In this document: one piece after another, positions 53,110-63,199 of the stretch
How positions within the stretch are numbered: position 1 is the stretch's first letter
Layout: each line of letters opens with the position of its first letter
From: Novosphingobium kaempferiae
GTDB taxonomy: Bacteria; Pseudomonadota; Alphaproteobacteria; Sphingomonadales; Sphingomonadaceae
Direction of reading: 5' to 3'
Length of the DNA: 64,000 nucleotides
NCBI RefSeq assembly: GCF_021227995.1
Contig: NZ_CP089301.1
Coordinates: forward strand, 5,518,001-5,582,000
Notes under the pieces: generated by a model
Told to the model about the DNA's origin: nothing
The model's database searches: none
What the model saw: the letters and a program-made list of their open reading frames with translations, nothing else
Position numbers and translations under genes: made by a program

Positions 53110-54294
53110 ATGACGACGAATATCGAGGCCAGTCCTCCCCGGATCACCCTGCCAGCACTGTTCCTCAAGTTCCTGCGCTTCGGCTGCCTCGCCTTTGGCG
53201 GGCCGGTCGCGCAGATCGCCATGGTGCGTCAGGCGCTGGTGGAGGAGGAGCGCTGGATATCTCCAGCGCGCTTCAACCGCCTGCTCGCGATCATGCAGGT
53301 GCTGCCGGGGCCGGAGGCGCATGAGCTTTGCGTCCACATGGGAATGATGGCGCGCGGGCGGGTCGGCGGCTTGCTGGCGGGGCTGGGCTTCATGCTGCCG
53401 GGCTTCGTGCTGATGCTGCTCGCGGGCTGGGCCTATCGCGACTGGATCGTCGGCAGCCCCGGCGCGGCGAGCGCGTTCCTCGGCGTGCAGATCGTGGTTC
53501 TGGCGATCATCGCACGAGCCGTGCATCGGATCGGCGGACATGTGCTGGAAGACCGGCTGCTAATCCTGCTGGCGCTACTGAGCTTCGTGGCGACGCTCGC
53601 TTCGGTGCCGTTCTGGCTGCCCTTGGTCGCCGCAGGGCTTGCCTATGGCTTCGCAGCGAGGCGAGTGGCGATGATCGGCATTCTGGTCGCCGCCGCGCTA
53701 TTGGCCGTGCTGCTCCATGGAGGGGCGAGCACGCATGTCCTCGCCTCGTCCGCAGCGAAGGCCACCGTGCCGCTACTGTTCATTGCGGGCCTCAAGGGCG
53801 GACTGCTGACCTTCGGCGGGGCCTATACCGCCATTCCCTATGTGCGTGGCGATACCGTGGGGCGCGGCTGGCTTACCGATGGGTCGTTCCTCGACGGCGT
53901 GGCGCTGGCGGGCGTGCTCCCTGCGCCGCTGGTGATCTTCGCGACGTTCGCAGGCTATGTCGTGGGCGGCGTGGCCGGAGCCGTGGCGATCACGGCAGGC
54001 ATGTTCCTGCCCGCGTTCGCGTTCTCGATGATCTTCTTCGAGCGGCTGGAAGCGATTGTCGAGAACCCCGCGCTGCATCGCATCCTCGCGGGCGTCGCCG
54101 CAGCGGTGGTGGGCGTTATCGCCGCCACCCTGCTGCAACTGGGTGCCGCCGTGCTGGATCGCACGACTGACCTGATCGCAGGCGGCTTGATCCTCGCCGT
54201 AGGCCTCATCGCCGTCTGGCGGCTCAAGGGGCCGTGGGTAACGCCCGTGCTGGTGATCGCGGCGGCCGTGGCCGGTCTGGCGCTGACGCCCTGA
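53110..54294 (+). CDS. chrA: Chromate transporter ChrA
   Basis: This 394-residue long-form CHR protein has two homologous halves. The first has FLRFGCLAFGGPVAQIAMVR and MQVLPGPEAHELCVHMGMMA; the second has GLKGGLLTFGGAYTAIPYVR and LPAPLVIFATFAGYVVGGVA. A GGAG site precedes ATG 53110. It exports chromate at the inner membrane, with sulfate-like substrates also possible. No chrB regulator is adjacent. Confidence 0.9.
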   Translation: MTTNIEASPPRITLPALFLKFLRFGCLAFGGPVAQIAMVRQALVEEERWISPARFNRLLAIMQVLPGPEAHELCVHMGMMARGRVGGLLAGLGFMLPGFVLMLLAGWAYRDWIVGSPGAASAFLGVQIVVLAIIARAVHRIGGHVLEDRLLILLALLSFVATLASVPFWLPLVAAGLAYGFAARRVAMIGILVAAALLAVLLHGGASTHVLASSAAKATVPLLFIAGLKGGLLTFGGAYTAIPYVRGDTVGRGWLTDGSFLDGVALAGVLPAPLVIFATFAGYVVGGVAGAVAITAGMFLPAFAFSMIFFERLEAIVENPALHRILAGVAAAVVGVIAATLLQLGAAVLDRTTDLIAGGLILAVGLIAVWRLKGPWVTPVLVIAAAVAGLALTP

Positions 54295-54312
54295 CCGGCC
54301 GGAGGGGCGGGT

Positions 54313-55617
54313 TCAGACCCGCCCGGTCGCCTCGATCATCTTGTCCACCTCGACGAACTTCTCGCGCGGCGCGCCGGTGCGGGCGGCGGCGACTTCGGCC
54401 TCGTCGATCTTCTGCCAGTCGGTGAACTTGACCACCTGCAGGCCGCGCCGCTCGGCAAGGGTGTCGAAGCCGGGGCGACCGGGCTTGCCGGAATCGCCGG
54501 GGATGTCGACGGCAACCTTCTCGATGATCGCGAAGCCGTCGGGTCGGTTGGTGCCGATCGTCCCGGTCGGCCCGCGCCGGGCCCAGCCGACGCAGTAGAG
54601 GCCCGGCGCGATGCGGCCCTCTTCGTTCGCGAAGCGGCCGCCCTGTTCGTCGTAGGGGACGTCGGGGATCGGCGAGGTCTGGTAGCCGATGCAGGCGATC
54701 ACCATGCCTGCGGGAATGCGGTAGGTCTCGCCCGTGCCTACGGCCTTGCCATCGACGAGCCGGGTGCGTTCGACCTCGACCGCCTCGACCCTGCCTTCGC
54801 CGAGGATGGCGCGGGGGGCGGCGAAGAAGTCGAACTCCACGGTCACGTCGTCAGGCCGGTTGTCCTCGTTGGCGGCGAAGGCGCGCAGGTGGCCGAGCGA
54901 CTTGCGCAGGCCCGTATCCAACCCGGCATCCGCCTCGACGGGTGGCAGGTCGGCTGCATCGACGACCGGATGCGCGCGCGACAGCTTGGCGAGCTCGCTC
55001 AGTTCCTTGGGCGTCATCGCGATCTGGTGCGGCCCCCGGCGACCGAGGATGACGATGCGCCGCACCGCCGAATCGTGCAGCCCGGCAAGGGCATGGGCGA
55101 CGATGTCGGAATCGGCGAGCTCGTCCTCCGACTTGGCGAGGATGCGCGCCACGTCGAGCGCCACGTTGCCGTTGCCGACGACGACGGCGGTCTGGTGCGA
55201 CAGGTCGGGATGGAGCCCTGCGAACTGCGGATGGCCGTTGTACCAGCCGACGAATGCCGCCGAGCCGAAGACGTTGGGCAGTTCCTCGCCGGGAAGGCCC
55301 AGCTTGCGGTCATGCGGCGCACCCGTGGCGAGGATCACCGCGTCGTAGAGCTCCTGCAATTCCGCCACGGAAAGATCGCGGCCGAGCATCACGTTGCCGA
55401 CGAAGCGCACGTTGCGGGTGAGGGCAGTGCTCTCATAGCGGCGCGCGACGGCCTTGATGGACTGGTGGTCGGGCGCAACGCCGGTGCGGATCAACCCGAA
55501 GGGCACGGGCAGGGTGTCGAAGATATCGACGCGGACCTCGTCGCCCCACTGCTTGAGCGCGGCTTCGGCGGTATAGTAGCCCGCCGGACCCGATCCGACG
55601 ATGGCGATGTGCCGCAT
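54313..55617 (-). CDS. Adrenodoxin-type ferredoxin/flavodoxin-NADP+ reductase
   Basis: This 434-residue FAD/NADP enzyme has the FAD loop IAIVGSGPAGYYTAEAAL, then LPVPFGLIRTGVAPDHQSIK. The NADP-binding VVVGNGNVALDVARILAKS is present, and YCVGWARRGPTGTIGTNRPD is the FprA/adrenodoxin reductase hallmark. It passes electrons between NADPH and ferredoxin, for example for P450s. Its end is 18 bp from the chrA end (convergent). Confidence 0.92.
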   Translation of the reverse strand: MRHIAIVGSGPAGYYTAEAALKQWGDEVRVDIFDTLPVPFGLIRTGVAPDHQSIKAVARRYESTALTRNVRFVGNVMLGRDLSVAELQELYDAVILATGAPHDRKLGLPGEELPNVFGSAAFVGWYNGHPQFAGLHPDLSHQTAVVVGNGNVALDVARILAKSEDELADSDIVAHALAGLHDSAVRRIVILGRRGPHQIAMTPKELSELAKLSRAHPVVDAADLPPVEADAGLDTGLRKSLGHLRAFAANEDNRPDDVTVEFDFFAAPRAILGEGRVEAVEVERTRLVDGKAVGTGETYRIPAGMVIACIGYQTSPIPDVPYDEQGGRFANEEGRIAPGLYCVGWARRGPTGTIGTNRPDGFAIIEKVAVDIPGDSGKPGRPGFDTLAERRGLQVVKFTDWQKIDEAEVAAARTGAPREKFVEVDKMIEATGRV

Positions 55618-55789
55618 GGCTATGTCTCCCGTCTGTGGACCGGCTTCGTCGCCGGCCGGTTGCAGTGAAGCAAGCACGGCGACGAAGCCGGGGCAAGTGA
55701 AATGCTTGGCGCAAGTGATCGTTGCGCAAAGCCCGGCCAGTCGTGGCGAACAGGGCGCGGCTTAACGCTTTCGCAATGGCGTCAAGGGC

Positions 55790-58537
55790 ATGGTCGCGGA
55801 CATGGCGAAACTAGGTCTGCGTGGTGAACGACAGGCGGCGCACTCGGGCGCCGGAGGCGGGCGCGTGCCCGAATCGAGCGTGCCCGATGACGATCCAACG
55901 GCCGGATCGGCGGAGGAGGCGAGCACGCCTGCGCCTTCGGCCGTCGGCGGTTTCGCGCGCTTCCGCGCCCGTCCCGGCGTGGAGGACATGCTCCATTACC
56001 TGACCTGCCGCCGCTGGTTGCTGATGGCTCCGGGGCTGCTGCTTTGCGCGGTCCTGATGAGCCTGATTTCGGGCGCGTTTCCCGATGCCGTCTCTGCGGC
56101 CTGTTTGGCACTCGGCATGACGCTCTGCCTTCCGGCGACGCTTTACGCCCGGCTGGAGCGGCGGATCGCGCATGACGGCTGGCAGCGTTATCCGCTGCTC
56201 GTTCTCGCGGTCGTCCTGCCGATGGGCCTTTTCGGCTTCGGAGCCGCACGCTGGACCCACCTGCATCCCGGCCTCGGCTGGGAAGTCACGGTCAACATCT
56301 ACGTCATCGCCATCCTCATGGCGACCGCGCTGCTGCAAAGCCGCCTGACCTCGGTCGTCGGCGCGACGATCGGGTTGTGGGGCGGCGCCTCGCTGTTCGG
56401 TGGCTCGATCGCCGCGTTCACGCTGCTGGCCATCGGCGGCCTCATTGGTCTGATGATGGCGATCAGCCAGGCGCGCGCGGCGTCCTCCGAATCGCTCCAC
56501 TTTGCCGAGCGCGAGCGGGAGCAGCGCCGGGCGGAGCAGCTCCTGCACGAATACGAGCAGACGGGGCAGGGCTGGTTCTGGGAGACCGACCGACAGGGCC
56601 GCATCACATACGTCTCGAACACCATTGCCCGGCTGCTGGGCCGCGACGTCTCCGACCTCGAAGGCAAGCCGTTCACCGGCCTGTTCATGCTGGAAGCGGC
56701 GGGGCAGCAGGGCGAGAGGACGCTGGTGTTCCACCTCAACACGCGCTCCTCGTTCCAGGATCTCGGCGTCCGAGCCGCGACCGGCGAGCGGGACGAACGG
56801 TGGTGGTCGATCTCGGGTCGTCCGGTGCTGGACCAGTTCAACAATTTCATGGGCTTTCGCGGCTCGGGCACGGACCTGACCGAGAAGCGCCGCTCGCAGG
56901 CGCATGTCACGCAGCTGGCGCGCTTCGATTCGCTGACCAAGCTCGCCAACCGCTTCCAGATGTCGGAATGGCTGGAGAAGATCCTCACCAGCCCGCGCAT
57001 CGAGACACGAGCCTGCGCGGTGTTCCTGCTCGACCTCGACCGGTTCAAGGCGGTCAACGACACGATGGGACATCCGGCGGGCGACGCCCTGCTCAAGCAG
57101 GTCGCGGAGCGTCTCGGCACCACCGTGGGCGACCGTGGCCGTGTCGGGCGTCTTGGTGGCGACGAGTTCCAGGTCATCCTCCACGGAGCACAGAACCGCG
57201 AGGGTCTCGCCCATCTGGCGCGCCGCATCATCGAGAACCTGTCGCAGCCCTACACCATAGAGGGCGCGCGCGTTGTCATCGGCGCCTCGGTCGGCATCGC
57301 GCTGTGTCCGGACGACGGCATGACGTCGGACGCGCTGATCCGCAACGCGGACCTCGCACTCTATGCGGCCAAGGGCGGGGGGCGCGGGCGACATCACTTC
57401 TATGACGAGGATCTGCACTCCGACGCCAAGGAGCGGCAGCAGCTCGAACAGGATCTGCGCGACGCCATCGCCAGCGGCTCGCTGGAACTGCACTACCAGC
57501 CGCAGGTGCGCACCACGACCGAGCGGATCACCGGCTACGAAGCGCTGTTGCGCTGGAACCATCCGGTCCACGGCTACATCTCGCCCGCCAAGTTCGTGCC
57601 GGTGGCCGAGGAAACCGGCTTGGTTGCGCAGATCGGCGAATGGGCGCTGCGCACCGCCTGCGCCGACCTCGCGAAGTGGCCCGAGGAAGTTCGCGTGGCG
57701 GTCAACGTCTCGCCGCTGCAGTTCGCCAACCCGGCGCTCCCGGCCATCGTCACCAGCGCCATCGCGGGGGCTGGCATCTCTCCCTCCCGACTGGAGCTGG
57801 AGATCACCGAGAGCGTCTTCCTCAGCGACGACAAGACCACCGAGGCCATGTTCAGCGCGCTCAAGAACCTTGGCGTCCGGCTGGCGCTCGACGATTTCGG
57901 GACGGGCTATTCGTCGCTCGGCTATCTGAAGAAGGCACCGTTCGACAAGATCAAGATCGACCAGAGCTTCGTGCGCGGCGCGACCATTCAGGGCAGCCGC
58001 AACGGGGCGATCATCTCCTCGATCGTGAACCTCGCCGAAGCACTCGGCATGGAGACCACGGCGGAAGGCGTCGAGACGCTGGACGAGCTGGATCTCGTGC
58101 GGATGCTGGGATGCAGCCATGTTCAGGGCTACATCTACGAACGCGCGCTGACGGCACCCGCCGTGGCGGCGCAACTGGCGCAGGGTCTCATCGCGGTCGC
58201 CAAGGGCCCGCGCTCCGCTCGCCCGCCGCGCCAGACGATGCTGCGCAAGGTCGTGCTGGAGCACGGCTCACACACTTACGACGGGACGATCCGCAACATC
58301 TCCCAGACCGGGGCGATGATCGAGGGGCTGTGGAATGTGCCGGTGGGCACGAACTTCGGCGTCCACCTGTCCGAAGGCTATGTCGTCATGGCGACTTCGC
58401 GCTGGTGCAAGGAGGATCGCCTCGGCCTCGAATTCGCGCAGGCGCTGGAACTCGACGACAACGGCGCGGTCCAGTTCATGCCCGCGCGGATGCGGCGGGA
58501 ACGGGCTGAGGGCGGCTTGTTGCGCCGCACTGCATGA
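55790..58537 (+). CDS. Membrane PAS-GGDEF-EAL-PilZ c-di-GMP protein
   Basis: The protein is 915 residues. Residues about 75-220 hold several membrane helices, followed by a coiled coil. A PAS domain (GWFWETDRQGRITYVSN) comes next. The cyclase domain has intact RLGGDEFQ near residue 456, and the phosphodiesterase domain has GYEALLRWNHP near residue 582 and DDFGTGYSSLGYL. A C-terminal PilZ-like segment (RNISQTGAMIEGL) is at about 816-900. Both catalytic motifs look complete. It may link an envelope signal to motility. Confidence 0.88.
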   Translation: MVADMAKLGLRGERQAAHSGAGGGRVPESSVPDDDPTAGSAEEASTPAPSAVGGFARFRARPGVEDMLHYLTCRRWLLMAPGLLLCAVLMSLISGAFPDAVSAACLALGMTLCLPATLYARLERRIAHDGWQRYPLLVLAVVLPMGLFGFGAARWTHLHPGLGWEVTVNIYVIAILMATALLQSRLTSVVGATIGLWGGASLFGGSIAAFTLLAIGGLIGLMMAISQARAASSESLHFAEREREQRRAEQLLHEYEQTGQGWFWETDRQGRITYVSNTIARLLGRDVSDLEGKPFTGLFMLEAAGQQGERTLVFHLNTRSSFQDLGVRAATGERDERWWSISGRPVLDQFNNFMGFRGSGTDLTEKRRSQAHVTQLARFDSLTKLANRFQMSEWLEKILTSPRIETRACAVFLLDLDRFKAVNDTMGHPAGDALLKQVAERLGTTVGDRGRVGRLGGDEFQVILHGAQNREGLAHLARRIIENLSQPYTIEGARVVIGASVGIALCPDDGMTSDALIRNADLALYAAKGGGRGRHHFYDEDLHSDAKERQQLEQDLRDAIASGSLELHYQPQVRTTTERITGYEALLRWNHPVHGYISPAKFVPVAEETGLVAQIGEWALRTACADLAKWPEEVRVAVNVSPLQFANPALPAIVTSAIAGAGISPSRLELEITESVFLSDDKTTEAMFSALKNLGVRLALDDFGTGYSSLGYLKKAPFDKIKIDQSFVRGATIQGSRNGAIISSIVNLAEALGMETTAEGVETLDELDLVRMLGCSHVQGYIYERALTAPAVAAQLAQGLIAVAKGPRSARPPRQTMLRKVVLEHGSHTYDGTIRNISQTGAMIEGLWNVPVGTNFGVHLSEGYVVMATSRWCKEDRLGLEFAQALELDDNGAVQFMPARMRRERAEGGLLRRTA

Positions 58538-58613
58538 TTTGATCGCCGTTTTTCGCATTTTCCCGGCGCAGGGGTGATTTCACACCGGCGGAAAATGCTC
58601 TAACGGCGCTTCC

Positions 58614-60416
<1,803 letters not shown>

Positions 60417-60625
60417 TTTTTTCCTCACCCGTTACGGGTCCAGCTTTCCAGCAGCGTTAATTAACCTGCGACACGGCGGGTGCCCTGTCGTGTCGCAGTA
60501 GCGCTAACCGGACGAACGGCGGCGCTGTTGCGTGGAAAATACGGTCGGCCGAAGGTGCGGGGCTTGAACAGCTCCGGCACCGAGGCCAATTCATTCACGG
60601 AGGCGGGGCAGGTCTCTGGCAGGGC

Positions 60626-61186
60626 ATGGTGAATAGCGATCGTCAGGAACAGATGCCGCTTCGCGCAGTAGAGGGCGCCACGCTGCTGCACATCTTCCCG
60701 GGACTGACACCCAAGCAGCATGAGGTGCTGCGATACGTGTCGGAAAACCGGACCAGCAAGGAAATCGCCTGGGAACTCGGCATCTCCGAGAGTGCGGTGA
60801 ACCAGCGCATCGAAGGCGTGCGCATCCGTACAGGGTCGCCGCCTCGGGCCGAACTCGCACGCGCTTACAGGCAGTATCTGCTGGAAGTGGCGGCAGCCTG
60901 TAATCCGATACCAGATAAGATTCCTCAGGTTCCCGAAGTCCAGTCCGATCCGGCAATCGGGGCTCAGGACGACAGGGCAGTGCCGCTCACTCTCTCGGAT
61001 GCCATGACCTACACGGTCACGGCGCCGTGGCAGCGGGAGAGTTACGGCCAGGTCGTCCCGGAGGTGCTCGATGGAGCAAACGCCGGGCTCAGTCGGACCG
61101 CAGCGATGGTTGCCATCGCCGTGGGCATGCTGCTGGCAGCGATGGTCGCGCTTGGCGTGGTCCGCGCGCTGGCAGACCTGATCTGA
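60626..61186 (+). CDS. LuxR-type HTH protein with C-terminal membrane anchor
   Basis: This 186-residue protein has a LuxR-like HTH at about residues 27-85 (LTPKQHEVLRYVSENRTSKE, then IAWELGISESAVNQRIEGVR). A linker follows and a single C-terminal span, TAAMVAIAVGMLLAAMVALG. There is no receiver or ligand domain, so it is a tethered regulator. It is followed by a small helical gene and a membrane gene on the same strand. Its targets are unknown. Confidence 0.78.
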   Translation: MVNSDRQEQMPLRAVEGATLLHIFPGLTPKQHEVLRYVSENRTSKEIAWELGISESAVNQRIEGVRIRTGSPPRAELARAYRQYLLEVAAACNPIPDKIPQVPEVQSDPAIGAQDDRAVPLTLSDAMTYTVTAPWQRESYGQVVPEVLDGANAGLSRTAAMVAIAVGMLLAAMVALGVVRALADLI

Positions 61187-61261
61187 CGGCCTTGTTCCAG
61201 CCTCCTGCATCCAGGTTATGGGTCGCACCGCAAGAGCCGGCGCGGCCTCAGGGGGATACCC

Positions 61262-61594
61262 ATGTCCATTTCCATTGCGGCCGCCACGGCCCGAATTGCA
61301 CGACAGCTTCCCGAAGCGGAACTTTCCCTCGACTCAGCACTGCTCGCCTCGGCGCGGCTGATGGAGTCCATGATCCTCGCCCGCGGGGCCGAGGGCATTC
61401 AGGTCTTCACCGGTCAGACCGCGCTGATGCGTCTCGCCAAGGCGCAGCGCACCCTTATCGAGAGTCAGAACGACATGATGCGCGTTCACCAGGAACTGCG
61501 CGAGATTGGTCGCGAGGTGAAGGCTGTCGGCGACGACGCCGGCAGCTGCCCTACCGAGCCTGCAGGCAGCGCGGATCTTCGCATCGTCGCCTGA
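61262..61594 (+). CDS. Small helical protein, unknown function
   Basis: The 110-residue product is mostly helical (RIARQLPEAELSLDSALLAS, RLAKAQRTLIESQNDMMRVH) without signal or membrane segments. A GGGGGAT-like site lies upstream. It sits between the membrane-tethered HTH gene and a multi-span membrane gene and may be their cytoplasmic partner. The family was not recognised. Confidence 0.65.
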   Translation: MSISIAAATARIARQLPEAELSLDSALLASARLMESMILARGAEGIQVFTGQTALMRLAKAQRTLIESQNDMMRVHQELREIGREVKAVGDDAGSCPTEPAGSADLRIVA

Positions 61595-61633
61595 CATGTA
61601 CCGGTATCCGGCCGGGATCGCGAGGGCAGCGGC

Positions 61634-62161
61634 ATGCCTGAGCAATCCTGGCTGGAGTTCCTCTGGTATCACAAGGATAAGGCGCAGTTCGTCGTCTATG
61701 CCCTGCTGTTTATCTACTGCCTGCGTCGCGCGGCTGCGCCTGAGCGTATTCTCTCTGGCGTGCTGTTCACGATGCTCGTGGTGGACAAGCTGCACCATTT
61801 CGCGCTGGGCGGGTCGTTCCTCGTCCGGCACACCAATATCGGGCATCTGGCGATCGACGTGCTCGTCATGGCGTGCACGTTCACGATCGCGCTCCATGCC
61901 AACCGGGTCTATCCGCTGTGGATAGCGGGGGCGCAGATCATCGCGCTGTTCGGCCACCTCTATCGCTTCACGCTGGAGGAGATCAACCGGTTCGCCTACG
62001 ATGTGATGTCGATCACGCCATCGTACATCCAGTTCGTGGCGATGAGCCTGGGGGTCGCATATCACATGTCGCGGCACAGGAAGCTGGGCAGCTATCCGTC
62101 CTGGCGGCGCTCCTGGCCCCCTATGCCGGTCCCACAGGCGAGGACATCGCAAGGCGGCTGA
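61634..62161 (+). CDS. Small multi-span membrane protein, unknown function
   Basis: About 175 residues with at least four hydrophobic segments (QFVVYALLFIYCLRRAAA, ILSGVLFTMLVVDKLHHFAL, LAIDVLVMACTFTIALHANR, LWIAGAQIIALFGHLYRFTL). The last 25 residues lie in DNA that in another frame belongs to the RadC-like gene, so the true end may differ. No known family was recognised. Confidence 0.65.
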   Translation: MPEQSWLEFLWYHKDKAQFVVYALLFIYCLRRAAAPERILSGVLFTMLVVDKLHHFALGGSFLVRHTNIGHLAIDVLVMACTFTIALHANRVYPLWIAGAQIIALFGHLYRFTLEEINRFAYDVMSITPSYIQFVAMSLGVAYHMSRHRKLGSYPSWRRSWPPMPVPQARTSQGG

Positions 62162-62697
62162 TCCGGCACTTCGGATCGCTGCGCACCATATATTCTGCGT
62201 CGATCGATGCTCTGCGCACTGCGCTCGCGGAGGCGGGGGAGGATCGCCCCGGCATCGCGGAAGCCATCGCCGCTGCCCGCCGCATGGCCGAAGCCGCTTC
62301 GCGCGAGGTTCTGCTCGGCGTGCCGATCGCTTCCGACACCAGCGCCTTCCATCGCTATCTCGTCACGCGGCTTGGCAGTCGGCGCGAGGAGTGCGTGCTG
62401 GTGTTCTTCTTCAACGAGGAAGGCGTCTACATCGCCGAGGACATCTATACCGGCGGGAAGCGATCCGAATGCCGGATACCGCTGCGCCGCACGGTGCGGC
62501 GCGCTTTCGATCTCGATGCGCGGCGTGTGGTGCTGGCGCACAACCATCCATCGGGCGCGGCAAGGCCAAGCGGTTGCGACATCGCGACGACCGCGCAGTT
62601 CCGGCAGGTCGTCGAGCCGCTGGAAATAAGGCTCGATGATCATTTCATCGTTGCCGGCAACAATGTCGCCAGCATGAGGATGCTGGGCATTTTCTAG
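61918..62697 (+). CDS. RadC-like JAB/MPN-domain protein, start uncertain
   Basis: From about 62095 the frame encodes a RadC-like protein: an HhH-like N-part (LAALLAPYAG, RRLIRHFGSLRTIYSASIDA) and the JAB metalloprotease motif AHNHPSGAARPSGCD (HxH then S and D). No ATG, GTG or TTG exists near the natural start; the closest in-frame candidate is GTG 61918, deep inside the membrane gene. The gene is N-terminally damaged, uses a rare start, or is fused by frameshift to the preceding gene. Confidence 0.7.
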   Translation: MDSGGADHRAVRPPLSLHAGGDQPVRLRCDVDHAIVHPVRGDEPGGRISHVAAQEAGQLSVLAALLAPYAGPTGEDIARRLIRHFGSLRTIYSASIDALRTALAEAGEDRPGIAEAIAAARRMAEAASREVLLGVPIASDTSAFHRYLVTRLGSRREECVLVFFFNEEGVYIAEDIYTGGKRSECRIPLRRTVRRAFDLDARRVVLAHNHPSGAARPSGCDIATTAQFRQVVEPLEIRLDDHFIVAGNNVASMRMLGIF

Positions 62698-62821
62698 GAG
62701 GGCACGGCCTCCGGTGGCCCGACAGCAGTTGGCCTATGCGAGGATTTATCTCGTTTAAGGTTCATCGTCCGGAGGTGGCGCATAGGATGGGCCGAAAACC
62801 GCGGCTTCGGAGTATCTGCGC

Positions 62822-63145
62822 ATGACGACAGCGATCTTTCCGATGGCGGGCCTGAGTTTCGAGGTCGATTACGGTGATCTCAATGCGACGAACGCCTACG
62901 ACAGCGATGGTCTGTCGATGACATACGCGATCACCGCGGGAGCATCCGAAGGCGCGACAGGCACCGTTTCGTTCGAGTGGCGAAGTCTGCCTGGAGGAGC
63001 CTATGCGATCTCGTGGCAGGAAGCGGATGGCGCGACAGTCACCCACATAGACGATTTCGAGGGACAGCGTTCGCTCTCGTTCTACACGACGCCCGATCTG
63101 CAGTTCTACCGCCTCGAAGGATCGCTGAAGCCATTCGCGTCCTGA
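62822..63145 (+). CDS. MoaF-like calycin-type protein
   Basis: The 107-residue product has strands typical of MoaF/lipocalin-like barrels (GTVSFEWRSLPGGAYAISWQ, ATVTHIDDFEGQRSLSFYTT). MoaF-type proteins occur with molybdenum cofactor or catecholamine genes; no such genes are near. It stands alone with about 120-bp gaps. The role is unknown. Confidence 0.65.
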   Translation: MTTAIFPMAGLSFEVDYGDLNATNAYDSDGLSMTYAITAGASEGATGTVSFEWRSLPGGAYAISWQEADGATVTHIDDFEGQRSLSFYTTPDLQFYRLEGSLKPFAS

Positions 63146-63199
63146 TCCGGCGGAACGGAGATGCGCCCGGATTCGCGCACCTCCGCTCGTCCGGTCAGT

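Noticed and set aside
55811..58264. Long antisense open frame opposite the GGDEF-EAL gene
   Set aside because: It is the shadow of a protein with clear domains on the other strand.
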